From: a virus
Direction: 5' to 3' (one strand)
Length of the DNA stretch: 64,000 bases
IMG/VR virus record: IMGVR_UViG_3300042896_000648
Span: 1 to 64,000 of that record
The notes under the pieces are model-generated. The model did not search any database. It had not been told where the DNA came from and saw only the letters and a list, made by a program, of their open reading frames with translations. The position numbers and the translations under genes are program-made. Of the stretch, positions 24,294-32,526 are shown piece by piece; position 1 is the first letter of the stretch; every line of letters begins with the position of its first letter.

Positions 24294-24694
24294 TGGAATT
24301 AGAAATAAAACACTTAGCGCCATATTTGCCGTATGGATTAACATTTTTAATAGAAAGTAAACACGATAGTAAAGAGCCTAATATTAATGAATTAAAGTCA
24401 ATAGACATTGGGTTGAAAATGGTAAATTTTGGATGGGGTAATGCAAAATATTTTACTGAAATAAGACCAATATTGAAAAATAAGATACATTTATATAATC
24501 TTCAAATTGAAATACTAAATAAGTGGGGAGATGGATTATCTGATAAAGCTAAGGGGTATTGGCTAAAAGAAATGATAGAAAATATGATTAATTCAACATA
24601 CGATTCATTAAGGTTTGATGAAGTAGAGTTTATGCTAGAAAACCATATTGATGTATTTGGCCTAATAGATAAAGGACTTGCAATAAAAATATAA
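24293..24694 (+). CDS. Conserved-type phage protein
   Basis: 133 residues. The L-A-P-Y-L-P-Y-G-L start (about 7-15) marks a small protein family I associate with phages of this phylum, function unknown. The rest is helical and acidic. Confidence 0.6.
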   Translation: MELEIKHLAPYLPYGLTFLIESKHDSKEPNINELKSIDIGLKMVNFGWGNAKYFTEIRPILKNKIHLYNLQIEILNKWGDGLSDKAKGYWLKEMIENMINSTYDSLRFDEVEFMLENHIDVFGLIDKGLAIKI

Positions 24695-24700
24695 AATAAC

Positions 24701-24731
24701 TTGCAAATATAATTATTATTCATTACCTTTG
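24701..24731 (+). promoter_or_regulatory. Promoter giving a leaderless mRNA
   Basis: TTG (24701-24703), 20 bases, TACCTTTG (24724-24731). The ATG of the HTH gene is at 24735, about where the transcript should start, so translation is probably leaderless. Confidence 0.65.
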
Positions 24732-24734
24732 TTT

Positions 24735-25073
24735 ATGGTTTTTACAGAAGAAATAGCTAAAGAGCTTCAAGGCTCTCTTAAATTACACAACATTACGGTT
24801 ACCAGGTGGCGGGAGCGAGGTTTTATCCCTAAAAAGTATTTCTATACATCAGAGATACAGATTAAGGGCATGAATTTACGGGAGGCTAGAAAGTATCTTA
24901 ATCTTAGCCAAAACGTAGTTTGCTCGCTCCTAGCCAGAGAAGGTTGTAGTATAGCCCGCAACACCTTGTTAGTTTGGGAAAAAGGCACGCACCGGCCACA
25001 ATTAAAGAATTTGAAGGCGTTGAAGAAAATCTACAACGAGTTAATAAACAAGAAACAAGAATGGAAGAAATAA
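24735..25073 (+). CDS. Double helix-turn-helix regulator
   Basis: 112 residues from ATG 24735; an upstream TTG lies inside the promoter. The first 40 residues look like a MerR/phage-type HTH (I-T-V-T-R-W-R-E-R-G at about 21-30), and a second XRE-like HTH follows (M-N-L-R-E-A-R-K-Y-L-N-L-S-Q). The tail is basic. A transcription regulator or repressor is the best reading. Confidence 0.65.
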   Translation: MVFTEEIAKELQGSLKLHNITVTRWRERGFIPKKYFYTSEIQIKGMNLREARKYLNLSQNVVCSLLAREGCSIARNTLLVWEKGTHRPQLKNLKALKKIYNELINKKQEWKK

Positions 25074-25294
25074 CACAAGTACCAATCACGGGCGATATGA
25101 GTATCCCTGTTACATTAATTAATGATTGTTCCGCTTATAATTTAAAGTCGGGCTTTATGTTTAATGCATACATATCCAAGTTTAAACTAGGTAGTGGCTA
25201 TCAGATATACTCAGCACTAGGCAATAAGGTTTTCCATAAGTCTTTTAATGATTTAGATGGTCTTTTAAAGATAGTTGAAATAAATCAAGTATAA
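25061..25294 (+). CDS. Hypothetical protein
   Basis: 77 residues from ATG 25061, which overlaps the regulator's 3' end; the frame is open upstream but covers the regulator. Strand-rich with many Tyr. Function unknown. Confidence 0.5.
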   Translation: MEEITQVPITGDMSIPVTLINDCSAYNLKSGFMFNAYISKFKLGSGYQIYSALGNKVFHKSFNDLDGLLKIVEINQV

Positions 25295-25298
25295 AAAT

Positions 25299-25526
25299 AT
25301 GGAAGAAATAACAGACAAATACCCTGGTACAAGAGTTGGTTCACAGGTATTTGGTGAAAATAAAATAAACAAAATAAGTATATTAGAGCAATACATCAAA
25401 GAGTATTATAAGCCCCGCTTAATTAGGGTTATGAAGCAAAACGGTACTTATGATTATTTTGAGAAAAGTGTTTCAAGGTCGCTTGATTTTCAGTTTTATC
25501 GGTTTTGGAAGTGGTTGTTTAAATAA
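25299..25526 (+). CDS. Hypothetical protein
   Basis: 75 residues. Starts like its neighbour (Met-Glu-Glu-Ile-Thr). C-terminus is basic and aromatic. It ends six bases before the tRNA-like element. Confidence 0.5.
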   Translation: MEEITDKYPGTRVGSQVFGENKINKISILEQYIKEYYKPRLIRVMKQNGTYDYFEKSVSRSLDFQFYRFWKWLFK

Positions 25527-25531
25527 AAAAT

Positions 25532-25636
25532 AGTAAGATGGCGGAATGGTAGACGCTACTACGTGATGTTCATGTATGCCTATATTATTTAGGTTTCGCT
25601 TACATGGCTTTACAGGTTCGATTCCTGTTCTTACTA
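25532..25636 (+). tRNA. tRNA-like element with abnormal anticodon region
   Basis: AGTAAGA (25532-25538) pairs with TCTTACT (25629-25635) as a 7-bp acceptor stem with A73. The D arm is normal (GCG 25541-25543 with CGC 25554-25556, loop GAATGGTAGA) and looks like bacterial tRNA-Leu. The T arm is normal (ACAGG/CCTGT, loop TTCGATT). Between them are 55 bases where about 32 are expected for a class II tRNA, and no 5-bp stem with a U33 loop can be formed. Instead there are TACGTGA/TCATGTA and CATGTA/TACATG pairings. The amino acid cannot be assigned; a tRNA pseudogene or mimic is as likely as a working tRNA. Confidence 0.6.
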
Positions 25637-25654
25637 CTAAAATAAATAATAAAA

Positions 25655-26674
25655 ATGAAAGAAATACAATTATTAAACGAGAAATCGCAAATATCATGGT
25701 GTGATTGGTCAAATGGTACTTACACTCCACGCATTCAGTGGAACAGGTATTCTCATAAGTCTGATAGGTTTTACTTTGCCAAACCACAAGATACAGTAGT
25801 TACAGCAATTGGAATAACTTCGGTTATAGATAAGTCTTTTGGTGAATCAAAATTTCTTCGTGAATGGAAAGATGCCAGAATCTCATGGAAGGAGGACTTA
25901 AATAAAATGTCGCTTTATGGCACTATGCTTCATGCAGCGGTTGGCGAAATGGCTAAAGGCCAAGAAATTTCAGATGTTTGGTTTCGCCTTGCAGATGAAT
26001 ATTTTGATAAGAAAATTCAGTTCAAAAAAGACATTCTTTCTATTAAGAAGTGGATTATTGATTATAATGTAGAGTTCATTTTTATTGAAGGGATACTTGC
26101 TAAACAATTTAAGCTACCAAATGGTTACTCTTATATTTGCTCAGCAATAGACTTTTTCTGCGAAATAGACCTAGTTACTAAGGTGAAATCAGAAGAGCCT
26201 GATGGAGAATATGTAAGGGGTGATAAGAAAGGTCAAGTTAAAACTAAGACTGTCACTACTGAAACAAAGTCAAGAGTTAAGGCAATTATTGACCTTAAAA
26301 GTAATTTTGACCAAAAGGAATCTAAATCATTCTTTGATTCACATAAATACCAATTAATCTTTGGTCGTGATTTAATAGCACATGAATTTAACTTACCTAA
26401 AGAGGATATTAGAATGTTTAATATTTCCCCTCTCGGTTGGAATAAAGAGCCAAAGTTTACGTTATTCGAGCACGTTATAGGCATTAATCGTCAAGGTTTT
26501 TCAGACGAATGGATACTTAACAACAGAATAAATACAGCAATAGCCGAAGGTCAGGTAACGCCAAATGGTCTTACATATACTATTAGCGATAAGCTAAGTT
26601 TAGGCAGTGTAGATGATATTATTATCCAAAGCTACGAAGAGAAAGCAGAAGAACTTTTAAGAAATAGGAATTAA
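25655..26674 (+). CDS. PD-(D/E)XK exonuclease (RecB/Cas4-like)
   Basis: 339 residues. G-T-M-L-H-A-A (89-95) supplies the His motif, S-A-I-D (162-165) the acidic residue, I-D-L-K (212-215) the (D/E)XK core, and H-K-Y-Q-L (230-234) the Gln motif of RecB-family nucleases. Phage members degrade DNA ends for recombination or break down host DNA. SSB lies 2 kb downstream in the same orientation, fitting a recombination/replication set. Confidence 0.8.
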   Translation: MKEIQLLNEKSQISWCDWSNGTYTPRIQWNRYSHKSDRFYFAKPQDTVVTAIGITSVIDKSFGESKFLREWKDARISWKEDLNKMSLYGTMLHAAVGEMAKGQEISDVWFRLADEYFDKKIQFKKDILSIKKWIIDYNVEFIFIEGILAKQFKLPNGYSYICSAIDFFCEIDLVTKVKSEEPDGEYVRGDKKGQVKTKTVTTETKSRVKAIIDLKSNFDQKESKSFFDSHKYQLIFGRDLIAHEFNLPKEDIRMFNISPLGWNKEPKFTLFEHVIGINRQGFSDEWILNNRINTAIAEGQVTPNGLTYTISDKLSLGSVDDIIIQSYEEKAEELLRNRN

Positions 26675-26838
26675 TAACATACGCCCTTGTACCGTTGCCT
26701 ATTTCGCATACGCTCAATTTTGCGGTTGGTTTAGACATAGTGTTTCTGTATTTGCTTTATTAATTCCGAGTTCATTAGCAAAAAGATTCACATGGGGGTT
26801 GGCTACTTACCAGAAAGTAGTTAAAACTTAAAAAAAAT

Positions 26839-27018
26839 ATGGAAGAATTAAATGATTTAATCGGTAACTACAAATTAAAAATTGAATTACTAAAAGAGTT
26901 ATCTAAAGCTATGAATATAAGTAATTCATACAGATTAGAAGTTAAACTTGGTTGCTATAGGAGTTTTTTACAAGATTTAGAATTATTGGCAAAAGATATT
27001 GAAGAAAATAAATTATGA
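26839..27018 (+). CDS. Small coiled-coil protein
   Basis: 59 residues, helical. The V-K-L-G-C-Y-R-S-F-L-x-D-L stretch (35-47) is shared with the C-terminal part of the next gene. ATGA overlap. The 164 bases before it hold no gene or clear motif. Confidence 0.5.
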   Translation: MEELNDLIGNYKLKIELLKELSKAMNISNSYRLEVKLGCYRSFLQDLELLAKDIEENKL

Positions 27019-27329
27019 ATAATTTTTTAGAAGAACTTAAATGTTATTTTGCAACAACTCCAAAAGAAAAAATAATGGAGGATTGGAATAAAAGTGTAGA
27101 ATTCAATAAGGTTGGAATTACTATTGACGAGTTTTTGAAAAATTCAAACTTAAAACACAAAAAAATGGAACAAATAGAATACCTTATTGGGACATACGAG
27201 AATAGAGTTAAAGTACTAAAAGATTTAATTGAAAAAGACGATTCAGAAAGACTAAAAGTTAAGCTTGGTTGTTATCGTTCATTTTTAAATGATTTAAAAA
27301 ACGCAAGAAAATCTGCATCAATGTTTTAA
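27015..27329 (+). CDS. Hypothetical protein, paralogue of 26839-27018
   Basis: 104 residues. The last 50 repeat the fold of the gene before it (K-V-K-L-G-C-Y-R-S-F-L-N-D-L at 79-92), with a new N-terminal half. A duplication followed by fusion. Function unknown. Confidence 0.5.
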   Translation: MNNFLEELKCYFATTPKEKIMEDWNKSVEFNKVGITIDEFLKNSNLKHKKMEQIEYLIGTYENRVKVLKDLIEKDDSERLKVKLGCYRSFLNDLKNARKSASMF

Positions 27330-27331
27330 TT

Positions 27332-27616
27332 ATGAAAATAAGAGAATATATAACAAATAAAAATACAACAACTGATAGCGATACATTGCTTGAATTATAT
27401 GAGCAATTAAAAGAATATAAGTCTGTACCTGATTTAACTAATTTAAATAGTATAGATAAAGACTTGGATGAATTATTCTTTAAAGTTAATGATAAAGCTA
27501 ATATTTTAAATAGATTAATTAATCGTTCTATTAGTCTAGTATTAGAAGATATTGACGAAATAGATTGCGGATTCTTAAATAGAAAAATACCACCTCATAT
27601 TAAGAGTAAATTATGA
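27332..27616 (+). CDS. Hypothetical protein
   Basis: 94 residues, acidic helices. ATGA overlap with the next gene. Function unknown. Confidence 0.5.
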   Translation: MKIREYITNKNTTTDSDTLLELYEQLKEYKSVPDLTNLNSIDKDLDELFFKVNDKANILNRLINRSISLVLEDIDEIDCGFLNRKIPPHIKSKL

Positions 27617-27846
27617 AAACTAAAGAAAAGGCAAATGAGTTAGTATTAAAATATTTAAAACTTCAAGAAGAAGGTAGTTTAAATTGGTTTCATAAAATAT
27701 TGGCTAAACAATGCGCAATTATTGCAGTTAATGAAATTGTTGAATTTATGAGAATGGATGATGAATTTCACGATGATTGCCACATGGCTAATACGCATTG
27801 GGTTATGTATTGGGATGAAGTTAAAAAAGAAATAGAAAAATTATGA
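27613..27846 (+). CDS. Small paralogous protein, copy 1
   Basis: 77 residues. K-x-x-A-N-E-L-V near the start and A-K-Q-C-A-I-I-A-V-N-E-I (31-42) are shared with the next gene. Trp/Asp-rich C-terminus. Function unknown. Confidence 0.5.
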   Translation: MKTKEKANELVLKYLKLQEEGSLNWFHKILAKQCAIIAVNEIVEFMRMDDEFHDDCHMANTHWVMYWDEVKKEIEKL

Positions 27847-28046
27847 CAGCAAAAGACAAATCACAAGAACTAGTTGGTAAAATGTTACTAAAACACGAAA
27901 TACCTTATTATTTAGCTAAGGAATGTGCATTAATAGCGGTTGATGAAATATTAAATTTAATGATAAAAACTTTTAAATGGGATGTTAAATATAATGGAAA
28001 TGTCGAATATTGGCAAAAAGTTAAAGAAGAAATAAATAAATTATGA
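27843..28046 (+). CDS. Small paralogous protein, copy 2
   Basis: 67 residues, tandem paralogue of the gene before it (A-K-E-C-A-L-I-A-V-D-E-I). ATGA overlaps on both sides. Function unknown. Confidence 0.5.
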   Translation: MTAKDKSQELVGKMLLKHEIPYYLAKECALIAVDEILNLMIKTFKWDVKYNGNVEYWQKVKEEINKL

Positions 28047-28312
28047 AATACTTACTTATATTCCTTCTTGGCTGTTCTAATCCAGAGGTTATTTGTTATC
28101 AAAAATCAACTTTTTGGGGTTTAGATAAGTATTCAGGGCACGATGGTTTTCCGCAATACGACATTAAGGAAACAGTCTGTAACCCAAGCAACACTCTTGA
28201 TACTATTTCATGGGAAGATTTCGTTATCTTTCAGTACGATACCGCTACCAACCGGTTAAAACTTGGCAATACAGTTAAACGAAAATTAATTACTACTTAT
28301 ACAAGATTATGA
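28043..28312 (+). CDS. Small lipoprotein, paralogue of 45063-45350
   Basis: 89 residues. A lipoprotein signal ends L-L-G-C (Cys11). The body has a D-x-Y-S-x-x-x-G-x-P-x-Y stretch and the ending V-K-R-K-L-I-T-T-Y-x-R-L, both shared with the lipoprotein at 45063. Probably exported to the envelope; role unknown. Confidence 0.6.
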   Translation: MKYLLIFLLGCSNPEVICYQKSTFWGLDKYSGHDGFPQYDIKETVCNPSNTLDTISWEDFVIFQYDTATNRLKLGNTVKRKLITTYTRL

Positions 28313-28566
28313 AAGTTATAGAAGAGCAAATTATTATAGAGGAAAAAGAAATAAAATTCAATCAAAAATTTATTGATTTGCTTCAAGCTTACTTAAATGA
28401 TGGATATAGCGAAATATCTTGTAGTGAAATATATCTTTATAAATATAGGTCAGAGACAGACAAAGAATGGCAAGATAGACTATTTAGAATTTCAGAGGCT
28501 AATAAGCTAGTAGGTAAGGTAGAATATCAACAATATCTTAAACTAAAAGAAAAATACGAAAAATAA
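28309..28566 (+). CDS. Hypothetical protein
   Basis: 85 residues, charged, helical, ATGA overlap with the lipoprotein. Function unknown. Confidence 0.5.
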   Translation: MKVIEEQIIIEEKEIKFNQKFIDLLQAYLNDGYSEISCSEIYLYKYRSETDKEWQDRLFRISEANKLVGKVEYQQYLKLKEKYEK

Positions 28567-28603
28567 TTTCAATAAATCAATTTCAAATAATCAATTTCAA
28601 CAA

Positions 28604-29278
28604 ATGGCTGCACAGCAAAACAACACAACCAACGGTAGTACTAATTACTACAACATTTCTTACGGTAAGTTAAATTCTAAGGTAAAGGAAATACCTAATA
28701 ATACTACCGAAATCACAGAATCGGAGTTAAAGGAAAAAACTTTAGCTGTAGAAAATGTGGATTTACGCAACAAGTACTTAAATAAAGGGAAAGGTGAAAG
28801 ACCTTATGTTCAATTTTTTGATTCTATTACAGGATCTATTCAGTCGGTTGAAAAACAAGAATCAGACAATGGCACTTCACTCGCCATTACATTAAGAGAC
28901 ACTGACTTAGATAGTTCTATTGTACAGGTAAAGTTTTACTCAAAGTACTCAGAGAATCTGCTTAATAGGCTAATGAACTGTAAGCTTTCTGGCGATGTAT
29001 ATTTTCAGCCTTATGCTATTCCAAATGAATCTGTAATAGATGGTAGGAAAATTAAATTTTATACGCAAGGTGTTCTTGTTAAAGAAAACGGAATTAAGGT
29101 AGAGCCTTTCTATAAGGCAGATTCAACTGTAATGCCAGCCACACAACAAGTTAAAGTTGGAGGCAAGGCATCTACATCAAGGGATGCAAGATTAGACTTC
29201 CTATTCGATAAGTTCATGGAGAAGTTCGAAAGTACAGGTAAGTCTGAAGAAGACGATTCAAGTTCACTTCCTTTTTAA
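28604..29278 (+). CDS. ssb: Single-stranded DNA-binding protein
   Basis: 224 residues. The decisive mark is the C-terminus: an acidic run ending Ser-Ser-Leu-Pro-Phe, the SSB tip that binds partner proteins. A Ser-rich linker (about 185-210) precedes it, and the strand-rich body (50-175) fits an OB fold. The fold itself is not proven by reading. A terminator follows, so it ends its operon. The leader has repeated CAATTTCAA units. Confidence 0.7.
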   Translation: MAAQQNNTTNGSTNYYNISYGKLNSKVKEIPNNTTEITESELKEKTLAVENVDLRNKYLNKGKGERPYVQFFDSITGSIQSVEKQESDNGTSLAITLRDTDLDSSIVQVKFYSKYSENLLNRLMNCKLSGDVYFQPYAIPNESVIDGRKIKFYTQGVLVKENGIKVEPFYKADSTVMPATQQVKVGGKASTSRDARLDFLFDKFMEKFESTGKSEEDDSSSLPF

Positions 29279-29303
29279 AAATACAACTAAACGGATATTG
29301 CTT

Positions 29304-29337
29304 AATCCTACTTATTTTATAGGTAGGATTTTTTTTA
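29304..29337 (+). terminator. Intrinsic terminator after ssb
   Basis: AATCCTAC (29304-29311) pairs perfectly with GTAGGATT (29323-29330), followed by a run of eight T. Confidence 0.85.
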
Positions 29338-29352
29338 TTCGCTCTAGTTTAG

Positions 29353-29360
29353 TATATTTG
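29353..29360 (+). promoter_or_regulatory. Promoter -7 element
   Basis: TATATTTG, 18 bases before the ATG at 29379 and just behind the ssb terminator. Confidence 0.65.
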
Positions 29361-29378
29361 TAAAAAAAATATACACAA

Positions 29379-29573
29379 ATGGAAGAAGCAAAATTAGCAA
29401 CACAAGAAGAAGTTCAAGAACAAGTAACAAAGGCACTAGACCTAGTTAAACAAGGGATAGATAACATTAATCAGGCATCGGCTGTGCTTTCTAGTAATTC
29501 TATCTTTATCAATTTTGATGTAAAAGAAGGTAAGTTAGAGGCATCAATAAATCAAGTAATCGCAAAGCTATAA
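29379..29573 (+). CDS. Small hypothetical protein
   Basis: 64 residues, an acidic helix then a strand pair. It starts a short transcript behind the ssb terminator. Function unknown. Confidence 0.55.
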   Translation: MEEAKLATQEEVQEQVTKALDLVKQGIDNINQASAVLSSNSIFINFDVKEGKLEASINQVIAKL

Positions 29574-29593
29574 AAATTATAGATAATCTTATT

Positions 29594-29668
29594 ATGATAC
29601 TATTAAAAAATTGGTTTTTAGCTTTCTTAATCTTTGTGGCCGCTGTTATCGTAGAATACTTTAATTAA
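29594..29668 (+). CDS. Membrane micro-peptide (24 aa)
   Basis: 24 residues, nearly all one membrane helix. Followed by short A/T repeats (TTTAATTAA). Coding is plausible but unproven. Confidence 0.35.
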   Translation: MILLKNWFLAFLIFVAAVIVEYFN

Positions 29669-29703
29669 ATAATTTAATTAATATACTTTAATTAATATTA
29701 ATT

Positions 29704-30753
29704 TTGAACCCAATCAAGTTTAAGCAAGTCGGGCTTAGCACCGATTATAACGACCCTCTTACGCTCTCCACAATCGAATACAGGTTGGGAGAGCAATGGT
29801 ATACTACAGTTCCGAAATCGGCAGTTCCAAACTGTAAGCTAAACTTAGGTCTTATTCGCAATTCAGATGATTGCGTTTGTGATGCCAACATTCTAGAGTC
29901 CACGTCTTGCCTCGTTTCCCTGCCGAATGATAATAAGTCTTATCTTTCGGTAATTATCCCTGATTTTGAGAATATAGAACCTTTCGTCATCTACAGGAAT
30001 GTGCCTATTGATGGATATTATGAACCGGTTGAATTATTCTTGTTTGATGGCGGAACGTTTGATGAACTCGTTATTTACGCACAGTCTTACAAGGTCGGGG
30101 TTGAGGTTCTTTCGTACGGTCTTAAATTATTCTTTAACATAGATTACGCTACCCAGGCTTGCTTTATCGAAACGTCAGGCGAGGCCTACTTGCTTACAGA
30201 AGCCCTCTTAATCAATAGGTCGAACTATTACGGAATTACGTTTAATATCACTACGGTGGGGTGTTATAGACTAGCTTTAATTAATACGAGTGATGAAGTT
30301 CTAGCTATTTCTAATAAGATTAATGTAGTCGCACATAAGAATAAGTTTTCTAATATCATTGAATATAATGATAATGGATTTTATCATCGTTTCCGTACAT
30401 ATCTTTATTGCACTTACAACCTGGTTGTTGAAGAAGACGAAAAAAAGCTTTCTTCAGGCAACGTATCTATCTCAAACGTAATCACTCGCCAGCAAGCATC
30501 TGTTAACACGGGGTGGTACTCAATTAAGGAGCATCGTGATATTATACGTATCTTAAAATCAGGAGTTAAATTAGGTGGCGAAAAGTGTTTTCTTAGGGGT
30601 GAGTACTCTTTATCAGAAGAGAACCATCTCCGCCAATCTACAGGTTCAGGTACTCTTTATTTCCCAGAGGATTCTACTACTTGTTATTCAGGCCAGTCTT
30701 CAGAGTTTCAACTAGAGTTTATTGAGGAGGAGAAGATTCAGAATGTTATTTAG
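29704..30753 (+). CDS. Virion-type protein, TTG start
   Basis: 349 residues. No ATG or GTG is in place, so TTG 29704 is the likely start. The chain is beta-rich with about eight Cys and no membrane segment, like the tail-associated proteins at 19768 and 51325. It is rightward although most structural genes are leftward, and its stop overlaps the stop of the converging gene. A tail or baseplate role is an inference. Confidence 0.55.
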   Translation: MNPIKFKQVGLSTDYNDPLTLSTIEYRLGEQWYTTVPKSAVPNCKLNLGLIRNSDDCVCDANILESTSCLVSLPNDNKSYLSVIIPDFENIEPFVIYRNVPIDGYYEPVELFLFDGGTFDELVIYAQSYKVGVEVLSYGLKLFFNIDYATQACFIETSGEAYLLTEALLINRSNYYGITFNITTVGCYRLALINTSDEVLAISNKINVVAHKNKFSNIIEYNDNGFYHRFRTYLYCTYNLVVEEDEKKLSSGNVSISNVITRQQASVNTGWYSIKEHRDIIRILKSGVKLGGEKCFLRGEYSLSEENHLRQSTGSGTLYFPEDSTTCYSGQSSEFQLEFIEEEKIQNVI

Positions 30754-30998
30754 TCATATCTAAGTAATTCTTCTTTTATTTTATTTATTTTTCCATATAT
30801 TTCAACTCTTGTTTTTTTGCTTCTTTCATAGTCTTTTTCTGTAGCCCAAACCATAGTTCTTTCATTTAGTACAGAAAAGTAATTGAGCAACGCCACCAGT
30901 TCACTTGGTGGTAATCCTTCTATTCTTCTTTTTGTTTCAAAGGCCTCCTTTATCTCTCCACCACACATAATTACTTCGTATGCTATTTGATTTTCCAT
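30750..30998 (-). CDS. Hypothetical protein
   Basis: 82 residues, helical, charged. Its stop overlaps that of the converging virion-type gene. Starts immediately behind the next gene's stop. Function unknown. Confidence 0.5.
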   Translation of the reverse strand: MENQIAYEVIMCGGEIKEAFETKRRIEGLPPSELVALLNYFSVLNERTMVWATEKDYERSKKTRVEIYGKINKIKEELLRYD

Positions 30999-31274
30999 TT
31001 ATATATTCCCTTCAATTGATATAAGTCCTTTTCTATTCAATTCAGATGCTAATGACATAAATAATGCCATTGTAGCTTCAGTACTTAAATTTACAACAGT
31101 TGTTACACTTTTTCTTTCTACAATGTGACCTGCCCTTACACTATAATCTTCATCTGTAACTAATGATTTGAATTTAATACTATAATCGCCATTATCTTTA
31201 CTTAATGTCATTATCCTTCTATTCTTGATTTTGCAAACTGTCGCATTTCCAAATACTGTTCTTTCTATTTCCAT
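30999..31274 (-). CDS. Hypothetical protein
   Basis: 91 residues, strand-rich. Directly abuts its downstream neighbour. Function unknown. Confidence 0.5.
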   Translation of the reverse strand: MEIERTVFGNATVCKIKNRRIMTLSKDNGDYSIKFKSLVTDEDYSVRAGHIVERKSVTTVVNLSTEATMALFMSLASELNRKGLISIEGNI

Positions 31275-31279
31275 GTTAT

Positions 31280-31585
31280 TTAATCATTATTTATGATTTC
31301 GATTATTTTTCTTAAACTTGTTAAACTTAAGCTCATATTACCATACTGCGTAATTTTACTTCTTATTTCACTCTGTAATTTATAAATTTCTTTTTCATCT
31401 AAAATACATTGCTTATTTACATAAAGTTGTGTTTTATTTGAATACTCAGTATCGTATTTTAATGTTTCTTTAGAAAATCTACCTCTGTGATTTTTACATT
31501 CAAAATATTTATTTCCAATTTTAATTACCTCGTATTCATTCAAGTCTTTGCTGTATAATACTTGTCCTATTTTCAATATTTCCAT
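31280..31585 (-). CDS. Hypothetical protein
   Basis: 101 residues. A small beta-barrel-like N-terminus (I-G-Q-V-L-Y-S-K, Y-E-V-I-K-I) then a helical end. Five bases from its neighbours on both sides. Function unknown. Confidence 0.5.
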   Translation of the reverse strand: MEILKIGQVLYSKDLNEYEVIKIGNKYFECKNHRGRFSKETLKYDTEYSNKTQLYVNKQCILDEKEIYKLQSEIRSKITQYGNMSLSLTSLRKIIEIINND

Positions 31586-31590
31586 TTTAT

Positions 31591-32184
31591 TTATTTATAA
31601 ATTCCTATTTCTTTATTATATTGTTCACGCAATTCTTGTTGTTCACGTTTCGTATACACACTCCCTTGTCTTTGAAGTTCCTTTAGTATCTTATACGCTT
31701 TAGTGTGTGCTATTTTTAGCTCTTCTTTGTCATGTTTAAGGTCTTTATATACTTGTCTTAGGCTTTCTATATACTCGGTGTATTCAGCTCCGTATCTGGC
31801 AGTTAATCCTAATCTATACTCGATTAAGTTTGCGCTTAAATGCATATTACAATGTACGCATTGGCCATGTATGTTATGTAGGTTAAAGGTTATGTTCTTA
31901 TTGTTACCACTAGGGTAGTAATGCCCTCCTTGTTCTACTTTTCCTACACAGCTTATGCAACTCTGCTCTCGGTCTATTAGTCTAGCTATGTGGTTTATAG
32001 TTTTCTGAAGTTTAATCATACAGTCTTTTACTGTTTCTGTTTTTTCTTCAAGTACCTTTTTCCTTTTTTTCCAACCATCGCTGTCTAGTTTTTCACGCCC
32101 TATTTTTATAGCACATTCTATACAGAATTTCTGCGTTGTTTTGTATTGAAAAAACTCCTCGCCACATTCTTTACATTTTTTCAT
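31591..32184 (-). CDS. ninG: NinG/Rap recombination protein
   Basis: 197 residues. An N-terminal zinc ribbon (C4, C7, C21, C24) precedes the NinG core: C-I-S-C, G-G-H-Y (about 76-91), then N-I-H-G-Q-C-x-x-C-N and N-L-I-E-Y-R. Lambda Rap/NinG is a Holliday-junction endonuclease related to HNH enzymes. With the NinB-like protein, SSB and exonuclease it forms a lambda-like recombination set. A Lys/Glu-rich helical tail follows. Confidence 0.88.
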   Translation of the reverse strand: MKKCKECGEEFFQYKTTQKFCIECAIKIGREKLDSDGWKKRKKVLEEKTETVKDCMIKLQKTINHIARLIDREQSCISCVGKVEQGGHYYPSGNNKNITFNLHNIHGQCVHCNMHLSANLIEYRLGLTARYGAEYTEYIESLRQVYKDLKHDKEELKIAHTKAYKILKELQRQGSVYTKREQQELREQYNKEIGIYK

Positions 32185-32351
32185 TTACTTCGAATGTTAA
32201 TAGTTATATTTTCGACAACTTGTGATTTAAGATATTGAAAGTTAGTTTGTTATGATATATTAATACATATAGTAGTTCTAATCAAGCCTTTGCCTCGGCT
32301 CTTTCGGTGTTGGTTGGCACTCAATTTTTAATATTTTTTGCCAACGCTCTT

Positions 32352-32522
32352 TTAAAAGTATGTAACTAATATATAATCATCAGCAGGTACATAAACACCG
32401 TTGTTATATTTGACTTTTCCAAATGCTTTATTTCTAGCATCTAACTCATTTTCTGCATGAACTAATATATATTCAGGTGATGCATATTGCCATGTTTTTA
32501 CTTTAAATAAAAAAGCTTTCAT
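32352..32522 (-). CDS. Small hypothetical protein (56 aa)
   Basis: 56 residues; Lys/Phe/Tyr-rich with an A-E-N-E-L-D-A-R-N-K-A-F-G helix, resembling short phage proteins with one strand-helix-strand unit. It lies inside the inverted repeat. Function unknown. Confidence 0.5.
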   Translation of the reverse strand: MKAFLFKVKTWQYASPEYILVHAENELDARNKAFGKVKYNNGVYVPADDYILVTYF

Positions 32523-32526
32523 ATAA

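Noticed and set aside
32287-32350. Third attC-like element
   Set aside because: GTTGGCA/TGCCAAC has its GTT and AAC ends in the opposite order and a single simple stem, so it does not fit the layout of elements B and C.
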